Origin: Roseicella aerolata
GTDB taxonomy: Bacteria > Pseudomonadota > Alphaproteobacteria > Acetobacterales > Acetobacteraceae
Direction of reading: 5' to 3'
Length of the DNA stretch: 64,000 nucleotides
Assembly (NCBI RefSeq): GCF_020523605.1
Contig: NZ_JAJAQI010000023.1
Span: 1 to 64,000, forward strand
The notes under the pieces are model-generated. The model was given only the letters and a program-made list of their open reading frames with translations. It did not search any database and was not told the origin of the DNA. Made by a program: the position numbers and the translations under genes. Positions 52,207 through 61,727 of this stretch are shown piece by piece (within the stretch, counting starts at the first letter, position 1; each line of letters begins with the position of its first letter).

Positions 52207-53244
52207 ATGAGCATCCAACGCTTCACCGTCTCGCGCCGCGCGGCGCTCGGGCTGCTCGGCGCAGGCGCGCCGCTGCTGCTGGCCGCCCCCGGCCCGGTGC
52301 GGGCCCAGCCGCGGCTCGACCGCGTCTCCTTCGTCACCAATTGGCGCGCCCAGGCCGAGCATGGCGGCTTCTATCAGGCGCAGGCGGCGGGCCTCTACCG
52401 GAAGGCGGGGCTGGAGGCGGAACTCCGCACCGGCGGGCCGCAGATCAACCCGGCGCAGCTCCTGCTCGGCGGGCGGGTGGACATGTCCATGGGCAATGGC
52501 CTCGCCGCGCTCAACTTCGTGCGGGAGAACATCCCCTTCCTCTGCATCGCGGCGATCTTCCAGAAGGACATGCAGGTCCTGATCGCGCATCCGAATACCG
52601 GCTTCACGGGATTCGAGGCGCTGCGCGGCCGCACCATCCTGGTCGGCGCCGAGGCACGGGTGACCTGGTGGCCCTTCCTGGTGAAGAAATATGGCCTGCG
52701 GGAGGACCAGCTCCGCCCCTATACCTTCAACCTGCAACCCTTCCTGGCCGACAGGATGCTGGTGCAGCAGGGCTATCTCGGCTCCGAGCCCTTCTCCATC
52801 CGCCAGGCCGGGGTGAATCCCGAGACGCTGCTGCTGCACGATGCCGGATTCGAGAATTACGGCACCACCATCAATATCGGCGCCAGGACCCTGTCCGAGC
52901 GGCGGGAGGTGATCCAGCGCTTCGTCGACGCGACGATGGAAGGCTGGGACCAGTACCTGAAGGGGCCGGCGGGCGGCTTCGACACCGCGGCGGCGAATGC
53001 GCTGATCCGGCAGCAGAATCCGGAGATGTCGGATGAGCTGATCGCCTTCGGCACCCGCATGATGAACGAGGCGGGGATCGTCCGCTCGGGCGATGCCGCG
53101 ACGCTCGGCATCGGCGCCATGACAGAGGATCGCTGGCGCCACTTCCATGCCGCGGTCGCCGAGGTAGGTGTCCTGCCGAAGGAGCTGGACTGGCGGCGCG
53201 CTTTCGACCTCTCCCTGGTGAACAAGGGGATCGGCAAGGCGTGA
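52207..53244 (+). CDS. NMT1/THI5-like ABC transporter substrate-binding protein
   Basis: This 345-residue periplasmic binding protein has a Tat-type signal (SRRAALGLLGAGAPLLLAA, cleaved near RAQ at about 35). The mature protein begins RVSFVTNWRAQAEHGGFYQAQAAGLYRKAGL, the signature of the NMT1/THI5 family. The family binds thiamine-pyrimidine precursors, taurine-like or aromatic ligands. The GGGAGGG ribosome-binding site supports the ATG. The ABC permease and ATPase genes are absent. The stop is 74 bases before another, unrelated binding-protein gene. Confidence 0.86.
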   Translation: MSIQRFTVSRRAALGLLGAGAPLLLAAPGPVRAQPRLDRVSFVTNWRAQAEHGGFYQAQAAGLYRKAGLEAELRTGGPQINPAQLLLGGRVDMSMGNGLAALNFVRENIPFLCIAAIFQKDMQVLIAHPNTGFTGFEALRGRTILVGAEARVTWWPFLVKKYGLREDQLRPYTFNLQPFLADRMLVQQGYLGSEPFSIRQAGVNPETLLLHDAGFENYGTTINIGARTLSERREVIQRFVDATMEGWDQYLKGPAGGFDTAAANALIRQQNPEMSDELIAFGTRMMNEAGIVRSGDAATLGIGAMTEDRWRHFHAAVAEVGVLPKELDWRRAFDLSLVNKGIGKA

Positions 53245-53318
53245 CGCGCCGGGCGCTTGCTTGCCCTCCCGCCGCCGGCGCGATCTAATCCGCGCCGAAC
53301 GGAACGGGGGAGACGCCA

Positions 53319-54140
53319 ATGCTGCGGCGCCGCGCGCTGCTGGCGGCCACGGGCGCCGCCACGGCCACTCCCCTGGCCGCCCGAGGCCCTCGCAGCGACG
53401 GAATCCCGCGCATGTCCCCTGACGTCCTTTCCCAATTGGCCCCGACCGGCGTGCTCCGCGCGGCCATCAACATGGGCAATTTCCTGCTCGTCACCGGCAG
53501 GACGCCGGAGGGGGAGCCGGATGGCGTCTCCCCCGACATGGCGCGGACCATCGCCGAGCGCCTCGGCGTGCCGGTGAAGCTGGTGCCCTATGCCCGGCCG
53601 AACGAGATCGCGGATGCCGGCGGCACCGGCGCCTGGGACATCGCCAATATCGGCGCCGAGCCGCAGCGCGCCGCGAAGATCAGCTTCACCGCCGCCTATT
53701 GCGAGATCGAGGCGACCTATCTGGTGCCCCCCGGCTCTCCCGTCACCGGCATGGCGCAGGTGGACCGGCCCGGCATCCGCATCGTCTCCAGCGCCGGCGC
53801 GGCCTATACGCTCTGGCTGGAGCGGAACATCAGGAATGCCCAGCTCGTGCTAGTGCCGGGCGGCGGCGGCGCGGCCTTCAAGAGGTTCGTCGAGGACAAG
53901 GCGGAGGTCTATGCCGGGCTGCGACCGGGGCTGCTGAGCGATGTCGAGACCCTGCCCGGCGCCCGCATCCTGGACGGCCAGTTCATGGCGGTGCAGCAGG
54001 CGATCGGCACGGCGCGGGAGAACGAGGCGGGCGCCGCCTGGCTGCGCGACTTCGTCGAGGAGGCGAAGCGCAGCGGCCTGGTCGCCCAGCTGATCGAGAA
54101 GCACAAGGTCCGCGGACTGTCCGTGGCGCCCTTGGCCTGA
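53319..54140 (+). CDS. Amino-acid-type ABC transporter substrate-binding protein
   Basis: This 273-residue protein has a short RRR-containing signal peptide (about 1-22). A type 2 periplasmic-binding fold follows: LAPTGVLRAAINMGNFLLV, GVSPDMARTIAERLGVPVKLVPY, the WDIANIGAEPQRAAKISFTAAYCEIEATYLV hinge block and RFVEDKAEVYAGL. This pattern fits the family-3 (polar amino acid/opine) solute-binding proteins. GGGGGAGACG precedes the ATG. No permease genes follow; a repeat and terminator hairpin lie directly after the stop. Confidence 0.84.
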   Translation: MLRRRALLAATGAATATPLAARGPRSDGIPRMSPDVLSQLAPTGVLRAAINMGNFLLVTGRTPEGEPDGVSPDMARTIAERLGVPVKLVPYARPNEIADAGGTGAWDIANIGAEPQRAAKISFTAAYCEIEATYLVPPGSPVTGMAQVDRPGIRIVSSAGAAYTLWLERNIRNAQLVLVPGGGGAAFKRFVEDKAEVYAGLRPGLLSDVETLPGARILDGQFMAVQQAIGTARENEAGAAWLRDFVEEAKRSGLVAQLIEKHKVRGLSVAPLA

Positions 54141-54145
54141 CTCGA

Positions 54146-54190
54146 GGGATCCAAGGGGTTCGACGTATACGTCGAACCGGCCCTTGGCGG
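54146..54190 (+). repeat. 45-bp palindrome-centred repeat, copy 2
   Basis: It matches copy 1 (12441-12485, opposite strand) at 42 of 45 positions. The central 22-base palindrome (54157-54178) has arms GGTTCGACGT and ACGTCGAACC. Relative to copy 1 the third stem pair is swapped from G:C to C:G, preserving pairing; the only other change is in the two-base centre. It begins five bases after a stop codon, as copy 1 also lies beyond a gene end. Confidence 0.78.
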
Positions 54191-54195
54191 GGGGC

Positions 54196-54215
54196 GCGAG
54201 GGGCAGAGCCCCTCG

Positions 54216-54216
<1 letters not shown>
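54196..54216. terminator. Bidirectional hairpin before the ftsH stop
   Basis: GCGAGGGG (54196-54203) and CCCCTCGC (54209-54216) form a perfect 8-bp stem with a CAGAG loop between convergent genes. The same loop and stem core occur at 32284-32304. Confidence 0.6.
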
Positions 54217-56051
<1,835 letters not shown>

Positions 56052-56246
56052 CACGCCTTGCCTTCCGCCCGCATGTCACGGTCCTGACTGGCTGAATGGT
56101 CCGACGGAAGCTTTGTTCCTGCCGGGCTTACTGCCTTGCGCGATGCGCACCGCAATGAACGGGATGCCCCCCCATCCGTTAGGCGGCGACCTGCCGATGC
56201 CATCCGGCAACCAGGCCCCCCTGAAAATGCGGAGAGGAGAGCGCAG

Positions 56247-57098
56247 ATGACCCGGACCATGACCGCCTATTTCGACAGTGTGCAGGAGGCCGAGCGCGCC
56301 GCCTATGACCTGGCGCAGCGCGTGCCCGGCGTGCGCGGAGAGGTGTTCGATGCCCGCACCGACAGCCAGAGGCTGGAGGCGCTGGCGCTGCCGTCGGAGG
56401 ATGCCGAGACGCTGCACGAGGGCTTCCGCCGCGGCGGCGGCGTGGTGCATGCCGAGGTGCCGGATGGGCGCTTCGAGGAACTGGCCGCCGCGCTGGAAGC
56501 GAGCGGCGCCGTCGATCTGGAGCAGCGCGAGGCGGAGTGGCGCAAATCCGGCTGGACCGGCGCGCGGCGCGGCGATGACGTGGCGCCACTGCCGACCGGC
56601 GGCGCCACGGCCGCGCGCGGCAGCGCCACCACCGGCGCAGCCGGGGCGGCGGAGGCGCAGCGCCTCGGCCCCGCGACGGACGAGGCAAGCATCCCGATCG
56701 TCGAGGAGAGGCTGCGCGTCGGCAAGCGCGAGGCGGGGCATGGCCGCGTGCGCATCCGCAGCTATGTGGTCGAGACCCCGGTGCAGGAGCAGGTGACGCT
56801 GCGCGAGGAACACGTGCAGGTCGAGCGCCGCCCGGTGGACCGGGCAGTGAGCGGCACCGAGGCCGGCTTCCAGGAGCGCGTGGTGGAGGCGACGGAGCGC
56901 GCCGAGGAGGCCGTGGTCAGCAAGGAGGCGCGGGTGAAGGAGGAGGTGAGCCTGAAGAAGACCGCTGAGGAGCGCACCGAGACCGTCCGCGACACGGTCC
57001 GCCGGACCGAGGTGGAGGTGGAGGACGGGCGCAGCGCCGGCGCCGCGAAGCGGAACGGCGTGGCCGGCACCGCCAAGGAACCGGGCCGGGACATCTGA
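56247..57098 (+). CDS. YsnF/AvaK (DUF2382) stress protein
   Basis: This 283-residue cytosolic protein has a short N-terminal alpha/beta domain (TAYFDSVQEAERAAYDLAQRVPG, 6-28). An Ala/Gly/Thr linker (110-145) and a DUF2382 domain follow (about 149-258, beginning IPIVEERLRVGKREAGHGRVRIRSYV). The domain is rich in charged residues, and the C-terminal half is predicted to be extended or helical. DUF2382 proteins are linked to general stress responses. GGAGAGGAGAG precedes the ATG. It is divergent from ftsH and 64 bases upstream of hflX, so it sits in a proteostasis/stress group. Confidence 0.82.
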   Translation: MTRTMTAYFDSVQEAERAAYDLAQRVPGVRGEVFDARTDSQRLEALALPSEDAETLHEGFRRGGGVVHAEVPDGRFEELAAALEASGAVDLEQREAEWRKSGWTGARRGDDVAPLPTGGATAARGSATTGAAGAAEAQRLGPATDEASIPIVEERLRVGKREAGHGRVRIRSYVVETPVQEQVTLREEHVQVERRPVDRAVSGTEAGFQERVVEATERAEEAVVSKEARVKEEVSLKKTAEERTETVRDTVRRTEVEVEDGRSAGAAKRNGVAGTAKEPGRDI

Positions 57099-57162
57099 GC
57101 TTCCTCGGGGGGTGGGCAGGCGCCCACCCTCCTTCCCTCCCCCCGCAGGCATCAGGCGCAGC

Positions 57163-58521
57163 ATGAGCGACACCACCAGCCCCTCCGGCCCGCATGACAC
57201 GGCGGCGGCACCGACGCGCACCGCCGTCATCCTTCCCTGGGAGGGTGGTCCGCAGGCGCCGCGCAGCGCTGAGGCGCGGCTGGCGGAGGCGGTGGAGCTG
57301 GCACGCGCCATCGGCCTTGCCATCCTGCACCAGGCCATCCTGCCGTTGCGTGAGGCGCGACCGGCGACGCTGCTCGGCAGCGGGCAGGTGGCGGCGATAG
57401 GGGAGGCGATCGCGGCTCAGCGCATCGAGCTTGCCGTGGTGGACGCGGCGCTGACGCCGGTGCAGCAGCGCAACCTGGAACGCGAGTGGCGCTGCAAGGT
57501 GATCGACCGCACCGGCCTCATCCTCGACATCTTCGGGGAGCGGGCACGGACGCGGGAGGGCACGCTGCAGGTCGAGCTGGCGCATCTGCAATACCAGCGC
57601 AGCCGGCTGGTGCGGTCCTGGACCCATCTCGGGCGCCAGCGCGGCGGCTTCGGCTTCCTCGGCGGCCCCGGCGAGACCCAGATCGAGGCGGACCGAAGGC
57701 TGATCGGCGACCGCATCGCCCGCCTTCGGCAGGAGCTGGACGAGGTGCGCCGCACCCGCAGCCTGCATCGGCGCGCGCGGGAGCGGGTGCCCTTCCCGGT
57801 GGTCGCGCTGGTCGGCTACACCAATGCCGGCAAGTCCACGCTGTTCAACCGGCTGACCGGCGCCAGTGTGACGGCGGAGGACCAGCTCTTCGCCACCCTC
57901 GACCCGACGCTGCGGGCCATGGACCTGCCCTCCGGCCGGCGCGTCATCCTCTCCGACACGGTCGGCTTCATCAGCGAATTGCCGACGGAACTGGTCGCCG
58001 CCTTCCGGGCGACGCTGGAGGAGGTCTCGGAGGCGGAGGTCATCCTGCATGTCCGCGATGCCGCGCATCCGGATACGGAGGCGCAGCGGGCGGATGTGAT
58101 CGCGGTGCTCGAGGGCATGGCGAAGGACGGGATGCTGGAGGCCGGGTGGCAGCGCCGCAGCATCGAGGTGCTGAACAAGGCCGACCTGCTGGGCGGCACC
58201 GACCGGCTGCAGGGAAGGCCGGGCGCGGTCGCCGTCTCCGCCCTGACCGGAGAGGGGCTGGACGCGCTGCTGGCGGCGATCGACACCCGGCTTTCGGAAG
58301 GCATGGTGACGGTCGGCTACGATATCCCGGCCTCGGATGGCGCCCGGCTCGCCTGGCTCTACGGCCATGGCGAGGTGATCGGCCGGACGGACGGGGACGA
58401 GGCGATCCATGTGACGGTGCGCCTCTCGCCCGAGGACCGCGCGCGCTTCGAGCGCGAGCGGGCCGGACGGAGGGATGACGCGCCGCCTGCCGCGGCCTCC
58501 CTGCCGGGGATGGAATTCTGA
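57163..58521 (+). CDS. hflX: Ribosome-associated GTPase HflX
   Basis: This 452-residue protein has the HflX N-terminal nucleotide-binding domain (about 19-200, with GSGQVAAI and the RRGGFGFLGGPGETQIEADRR glycine-rich linker). The GTPase domain follows, with G1 GYTNAGKS (218-225), G3 DTVGFISELP, and G4 NKADLL. A C-terminal extension carries HVTVRLSPEDRARFERER. It rescues or splits stalled ribosomes under stress. The start is ATG 57163; the ribosome-binding site AGGCGCAG is weak. No hfq or hflK/hflC genes adjoin it, unlike in enterobacteria. Confidence 0.95.
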   Translation: MSDTTSPSGPHDTAAAPTRTAVILPWEGGPQAPRSAEARLAEAVELARAIGLAILHQAILPLREARPATLLGSGQVAAIGEAIAAQRIELAVVDAALTPVQQRNLEREWRCKVIDRTGLILDIFGERARTREGTLQVELAHLQYQRSRLVRSWTHLGRQRGGFGFLGGPGETQIEADRRLIGDRIARLRQELDEVRRTRSLHRRARERVPFPVVALVGYTNAGKSTLFNRLTGASVTAEDQLFATLDPTLRAMDLPSGRRVILSDTVGFISELPTELVAAFRATLEEVSEAEVILHVRDAAHPDTEAQRADVIAVLEGMAKDGMLEAGWQRRSIEVLNKADLLGGTDRLQGRPGAVAVSALTGEGLDALLAAIDTRLSEGMVTVGYDIPASDGARLAWLYGHGEVIGRTDGDEAIHVTVRLSPEDRARFERERAGRRDDAPPAAASLPGMEF

Positions 58522-58526
58522 AACGA

Positions 58527-58567
58527 ATCGCGGACGGGCCTTCAGGCCCGTCCGCGATATGCTCTAA
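58527..58567. repeat. Short hairpin derivative of the CTACAG-CTAG element / terminator
   Basis: ATCGCGGACGGGCC (58527-58540) and GGCCCGTCCGCGAT (58545-58558) form a perfect 14-bp stem with the family's TTCA loop, followed by ATGCTCTAA. It corresponds to the right-hand hairpin of the 106-bp element made symmetric. It lies between convergent hflX and the 41-residue gene, whose TAG stop is within the edge, and probably terminates both. Confidence 0.7.
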
Positions 58568-58689
58568 AGCCGCACGCCCTCGGTCTGGAAGCGCTCCTCC
58601 GCGCTCTTCTGGAACTCGGCGTCGAGCACCACGGCGGCGCAGACGGCGAGCGCCACGGCGGCGAGGATGCCGGTAATGATGGCCTTCAC
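58564..58689 (-). CDS. Small single-helix membrane protein downstream of mobA
   Basis: This 41-residue peptide has a basic start, one transmembrane helix ([20 protein letters not shown], about 3-22) and an amphipathic tail [17 protein letters not shown]. The GTG start overlaps the mobA stop (GTGA), so translation is coupled; GGGAG lies about 13 bases upstream. Small proteins with this helix-plus-tail design occur near formate dehydrogenase genes in related bacteria as far as I recall; here the neighbours are mobA and fdhD. The stop codon is contributed by the repeat edge. Confidence 0.62.
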   Translation of the reverse strand: MKAIITGILAAVALAVCAAVVLDAEFQKSAEERFQTEGVRL

Positions 58690-59348
58690 GGCGGCGGACT
58701 CCCTGCGGGATTGCTGTTCCCGGAGCGTATGGGTCCGGCCCGGCCGGCTTGCAAGAGTTCTTCCGCCACGGCCAGGTCCGCCGGCGCATTGGCGTTGAAG
58801 AAGGGGTCCACCGGCTCGGTCGGCCATTCCGCCGCGGCGCAGCCGAAGCGGGCGGTCCAGCGGTCGATCTTCTTCTCGCCCGAAAGCAGCGCCGCCCGCA
58901 GTTCCCCCCGCAGCGCCACGGGCCAGAGGCCGATCGGCGGGTGGGTCCAGTCGCCCGAGGCCGCGCAGGCCAGAGGCAGGCCGGCTGCCGCCCGCGCCGC
59001 CTCCAGCCTTGCCACCAGGTCCGGCGGCAGGAAGGGGCCGTCGCCCGGGACGGAGAGCACGGTCGGCAGGTCCGGCCGGTTGTCCGCCGCCCAGTCGAGC
59101 GCCGCCAGCACGCCGGCGAGCGGGCCCGGGAAGTCCGGCAGCGGGTCCGGCACCACCGGCAGGCCGTAGCGCGCGAAGCGCGCCGCATCGCCATTGGCGT
59201 TCAGGATCACGGCCGCAACCTGCGGCGCCACGCGTTCCAGCACATGGTCCAGCAGTGGCCGCCCGGCCAGCAGCCGCAGCGGCTTGTCCCCGCCGCCCAT
59301 GCGCCGTGCCAGGCCACCGGCCAGCACGACGGCAAGCACCCTGCTCAT
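58686..59348 (-). CDS. mobA: Molybdenum cofactor guanylyltransferase
   Basis: This 220-residue cytosolic enzyme attaches GMP to molybdopterin to form the bis-MGD cofactor. The nucleotide-binding start [24 protein letters not shown] (4-27) with its lysine, the [19 protein letters not shown] segment, the [17 protein letters not shown] metal motif and the [15 protein letters not shown]-terminal block define the family. Length is normal. It lies 181 bases downstream of fdhD and overlaps the 41-residue gene, indicating formate-dehydrogenase maturation. Confidence 0.94.
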   Translation of the reverse strand: MSRVLAVVLAGGLARRMGGGDKPLRLLAGRPLLDHVLERVAPQVAAVILNANGDAARFARYGLPVVPDPLPDFPGPLAGVLAALDWAADNRPDLPTVLSVPGDGPFLPPDLVARLEAARAAAGLPLACAASGDWTHPPIGLWPVALRGELRAALLSGEKKIDRWTARFGCAAAEWPTEPVDPFFNANAPADLAVAEELLQAGRAGPIRSGNSNPAGSPPP

Positions 59349-59529
59349 GCCCTTCTACCCCGGCCCGGCCGCAAGGGTGGTTCCGCCGCCCCGGCCATGG
59401 CTGCGCCGCGCGGAGCGACAATGCCGGTCCCGGGGATCGCTGCAGGCGGCCGGCGAGGCCGGCGCGCAGCATCCCGGGCACCGGCGTGGACGGCCCGGGA
59501 CGCTCCATCCGCCGGGTGGCCGGCGCGCC

Positions 59530-60414
59530 TCATGCCCCCTCCGCCTCCCGGCTGTTCTTCCGCCAGTGCTTCGCGCTCTCCTCCTCGACATAGGCGAGGT
59601 CCGCGTCGAAGACGATCCGCTCCTCCCCCGCCAGGGCGGTGAAGCGCTTGCCCTTGCAGCGGCCGATCAGGGTCAGCCCGACCTCCCGCGCCAGTTCCAC
59701 CCCCCAGGCGGTGAAGCCGCTGCGCGAGACCAGGATGGGAATGCCCATCCGCACCGTCTTGATCACCATCTCCGAGGTCAGGCGGCCGGTGGTGTAGAAG
59801 ATCTTGTCCGCCGGGTCGGCGCCGGTGCGGAACATCCAGCCGGCGATCTTGTCCACCGCGTTGTGCCGGCCGACATCCTCCATATAGACCAGCGGCCGGT
59901 CCTGCCGGCACAGCGCGCAGCCATGGATCGCCCCGGCCTCCAGGTAGAGGGTCGGCAGGGTGTTGATCCGGTGCAGCAGGCGGTAGAGCCAGGAGGTCCG
60001 GATCTCGGCGGACATCGGAAGCCGGGCCCTGGAAAAACCCTCCATGAGGTCGCCGAAGGCGGTGCCCTGGGCGCAGCCGCTGGTCAGGGTCTTCTTCTTC
60101 AGCTTCTCCTCGTAGTCGGTGCGGCGCTCGGTCCGCACCACCACCACCTGCAGGTCGTCGTCATACTCGATGCCGGTGACGGTATCGTCCCGCCGCAGCA
60201 TGCCCTGGTTCAGCAGGTAGCCCAGCGCCAGATCCTCCGGCCGGTCGAGGATCGTCATCATGGTGACGATCTCCTGCCCGTTCAGATAAAGCGTCAGCGG
60301 TCGCTCCACCGTGACGCTCGCTTCCACGCGAGCGCCGGTATGGTCGATGCCGGCGACACGGCGCGTGAGGCGCGGATCGGCGGGGTCGGGCTGGACCAGC
60401 AGGGACTCTTCCAT
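59530..60414 (-). CDS. fdhD: Formate dehydrogenase accessory sulfurtransferase FdhD
   Basis: This 294-residue protein transfers sulfur from the IscS persulfide to the molybdenum cofactor of formate dehydrogenase. Recognisable parts are VERPLTLYLNGQEIVTMMTILDRPEDLALGYLLNQGML (37-72), the reactive loop TSGCAQGTAFG (111-121; a single cysteine, C114, rather than CxxC), GCALCRQDRPLVYMEDVGRHNAVDKIAGW and SRSGFTAWGVELA. The start is ATG 60414. Formate dehydrogenase subunits are outside the window. It diverges from the BON-LysM gene. Confidence 0.94.
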   Translation of the reverse strand: MEESLLVQPDPADPRLTRRVAGIDHTGARVEASVTVERPLTLYLNGQEIVTMMTILDRPEDLALGYLLNQGMLRRDDTVTGIEYDDDLQVVVVRTERRTDYEEKLKKKTLTSGCAQGTAFGDLMEGFSRARLPMSAEIRTSWLYRLLHRINTLPTLYLEAGAIHGCALCRQDRPLVYMEDVGRHNAVDKIAGWMFRTGADPADKIFYTTGRLTSEMVIKTVRMGIPILVSRSGFTAWGVELAREVGLTLIGRCKGKRFTALAGEERIVFDADLAYVEEESAKHWRKNSREAEGA

Positions 60415-60500
60415 GACGGGAAAGGGTGGGGCGGCATGGTCCTGCACGCAACCCGCGCCACGGCGCTGACGTTTTCCCGCCATATTTCAGGAGGTTGTCC

Positions 60501-61043
60501 ATGCCCACCTACCGCTTCCCGGCCGAGGCCGGGCTGGCCCTGGAGGGCGGAGCACCCAGCGCCGCCGCCATCACCGACCGGCTGGCGGAACTCGGGCTGA
60601 CGCGGCAGGAGGTGATGGTCACCCGCCACGACGATGCCGCGACGCTGGAAGGCAGCGTGCCGGACGACACGACGCGGGAGCGGATCCTGCTCGCGGTCGG
60701 CAACATCCAGGGCATCGCGCGGGTGGAGGACCGGCTGACCGTGGCGCGGAGCAGCGGCCTGCTGGACACGCTGGGCGCCTTCGCCCGACTGCCCGCCGGC
60801 AGCGCCAGCACGGAGGCGGCGGAGCGCGCCGTGCATCGCGCGACGCCGGATACCGATACGGGCTTCGGCCCGGGCGGGAGCATCCTGCACCTTGTGCAGC
60901 CGGGGGAGACGCTGGAGGCGATCGCGGCCCGGCACTATGGCGACACGGCGGCGGCCGGATGGATCCTGGAATCCAACACGCCGGTGCTGGCCGATGCCTC
61001 GGCGCTGCGGCCGGGCATGGTGCTGCGATTGCCGCCGCGATAG
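60501..61043 (+). CDS. BON and LysM domain protein (YgaU-like)
   Basis: This 180-residue protein combines a BON domain (about 22-84, with GSVPDDTTRERILLAVGNIQGIARVEDRL) and a C-terminal LysM motif (about 128-178, with HLVQPGETLEAIAARHYGD and LRPGMVLRLPPR) that binds peptidoglycan-like glycans. There is no signal peptide, as for E. coli YgaU/Kbp, a potassium-binding protein; a similar role is possible. A strong CAGGAGG ribosome-binding site supports the ATG. Confidence 0.87.
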   Translation: MPTYRFPAEAGLALEGGAPSAAAITDRLAELGLTRQEVMVTRHDDAATLEGSVPDDTTRERILLAVGNIQGIARVEDRLTVARSSGLLDTLGAFARLPAGSASTEAAERAVHRATPDTDTGFGPGGSILHLVQPGETLEAIAARHYGDTAAAGWILESNTPVLADASALRPGMVLRLPPR

Positions 61044-61727
61044 GGGCGAGGCCCCGTCGGCCGATCAGGGCCGCTGCCTTTCCCAGGCGTCCCGGTGACT
61101 GTTGCCGCTGTTCCTGAGGTCGCGCGACATGCCCTGCGTCGCGCTGTCCGGCCGTGCCTTCCCTGCGCGCGCCGGCAGCGGGCGATGGCGGCTGGAGCCG
61201 CTTGCGGCGGCGCGTGCATGCCGGGCCGCATGCATCTGCCCTGACATCAATGACCCATGGCGAACCGGCGTCCGGTTCTGAATGCTCATTCGCTGCAGCC
61301 GCGATGCGATGGGGCAGGGCTGCGGGTCTTCATGGCTGGCCCCTGGGCTGGTCCCTGGCCCGGTCGTGCCTCGGCGCCGCTAGCTCGTCCGGAACCGGAA
61401 CAAGACATGATTCGTTAACAAAAGTAACGGAAATTCGATCTCGCCTGCCTTGACCGGCCTTCCCCCCGGTGCCTAAGGACCAAGTCAGCCAGGGTCCATG
61501 CCGCCTGCGCAACTCTGCCCCGCAGATTGCGCAGCGGGTCTGGTCGTCTCCTGAGTCTATCACCACATCCCGCGTGCGCCGCTGAAGCAGCGCGCCTTTC
61601 CTCACGGCTGTTCAATTGCCAGTGCGCCTTTTTGGCGCGACGGGCGTTTGGCCGTGCCGAGGGCGCCGCGCCGGCGCGAGCCGACATGCAGGCGGGCCGC
61701 AGGGCCTGCCCAGGAGTGGATCGAGTG
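61044..61727. other. Long upstream region of the sigma-factor gene
   Basis: There is no well-supported gene in these 684 bases. A plausible promoter is TTGACC (61450-61455) with TAAGGA (61474-61479), 18 bases apart, just downstream of an unusually AT-rich patch near 61405-61435. A GCGCC-TTTTT-GGCGC hairpin lies at about 61625-61639, inside the presumed leader. A weak inverted copy of the 106-bp repeat spans about 61236-61325. A minus-strand frame of about 60 codons ending at 61065 has no good ribosome-binding site. Confidence 0.45.

Noticed and set aside
51761-52210. Plus-strand 149-codon frame before the NMT1-like gene.
   Set aside because: No ribosome-binding site, no motif, and it overlaps the real start of the binding-protein gene in another frame.
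61065-61247. Minus-strand frame of about 60 codons beginning MSGQMHAARHARAAASG.
   Set aside because: No ribosome-binding site, low-complexity start, and it overlaps a decayed repeat copy.
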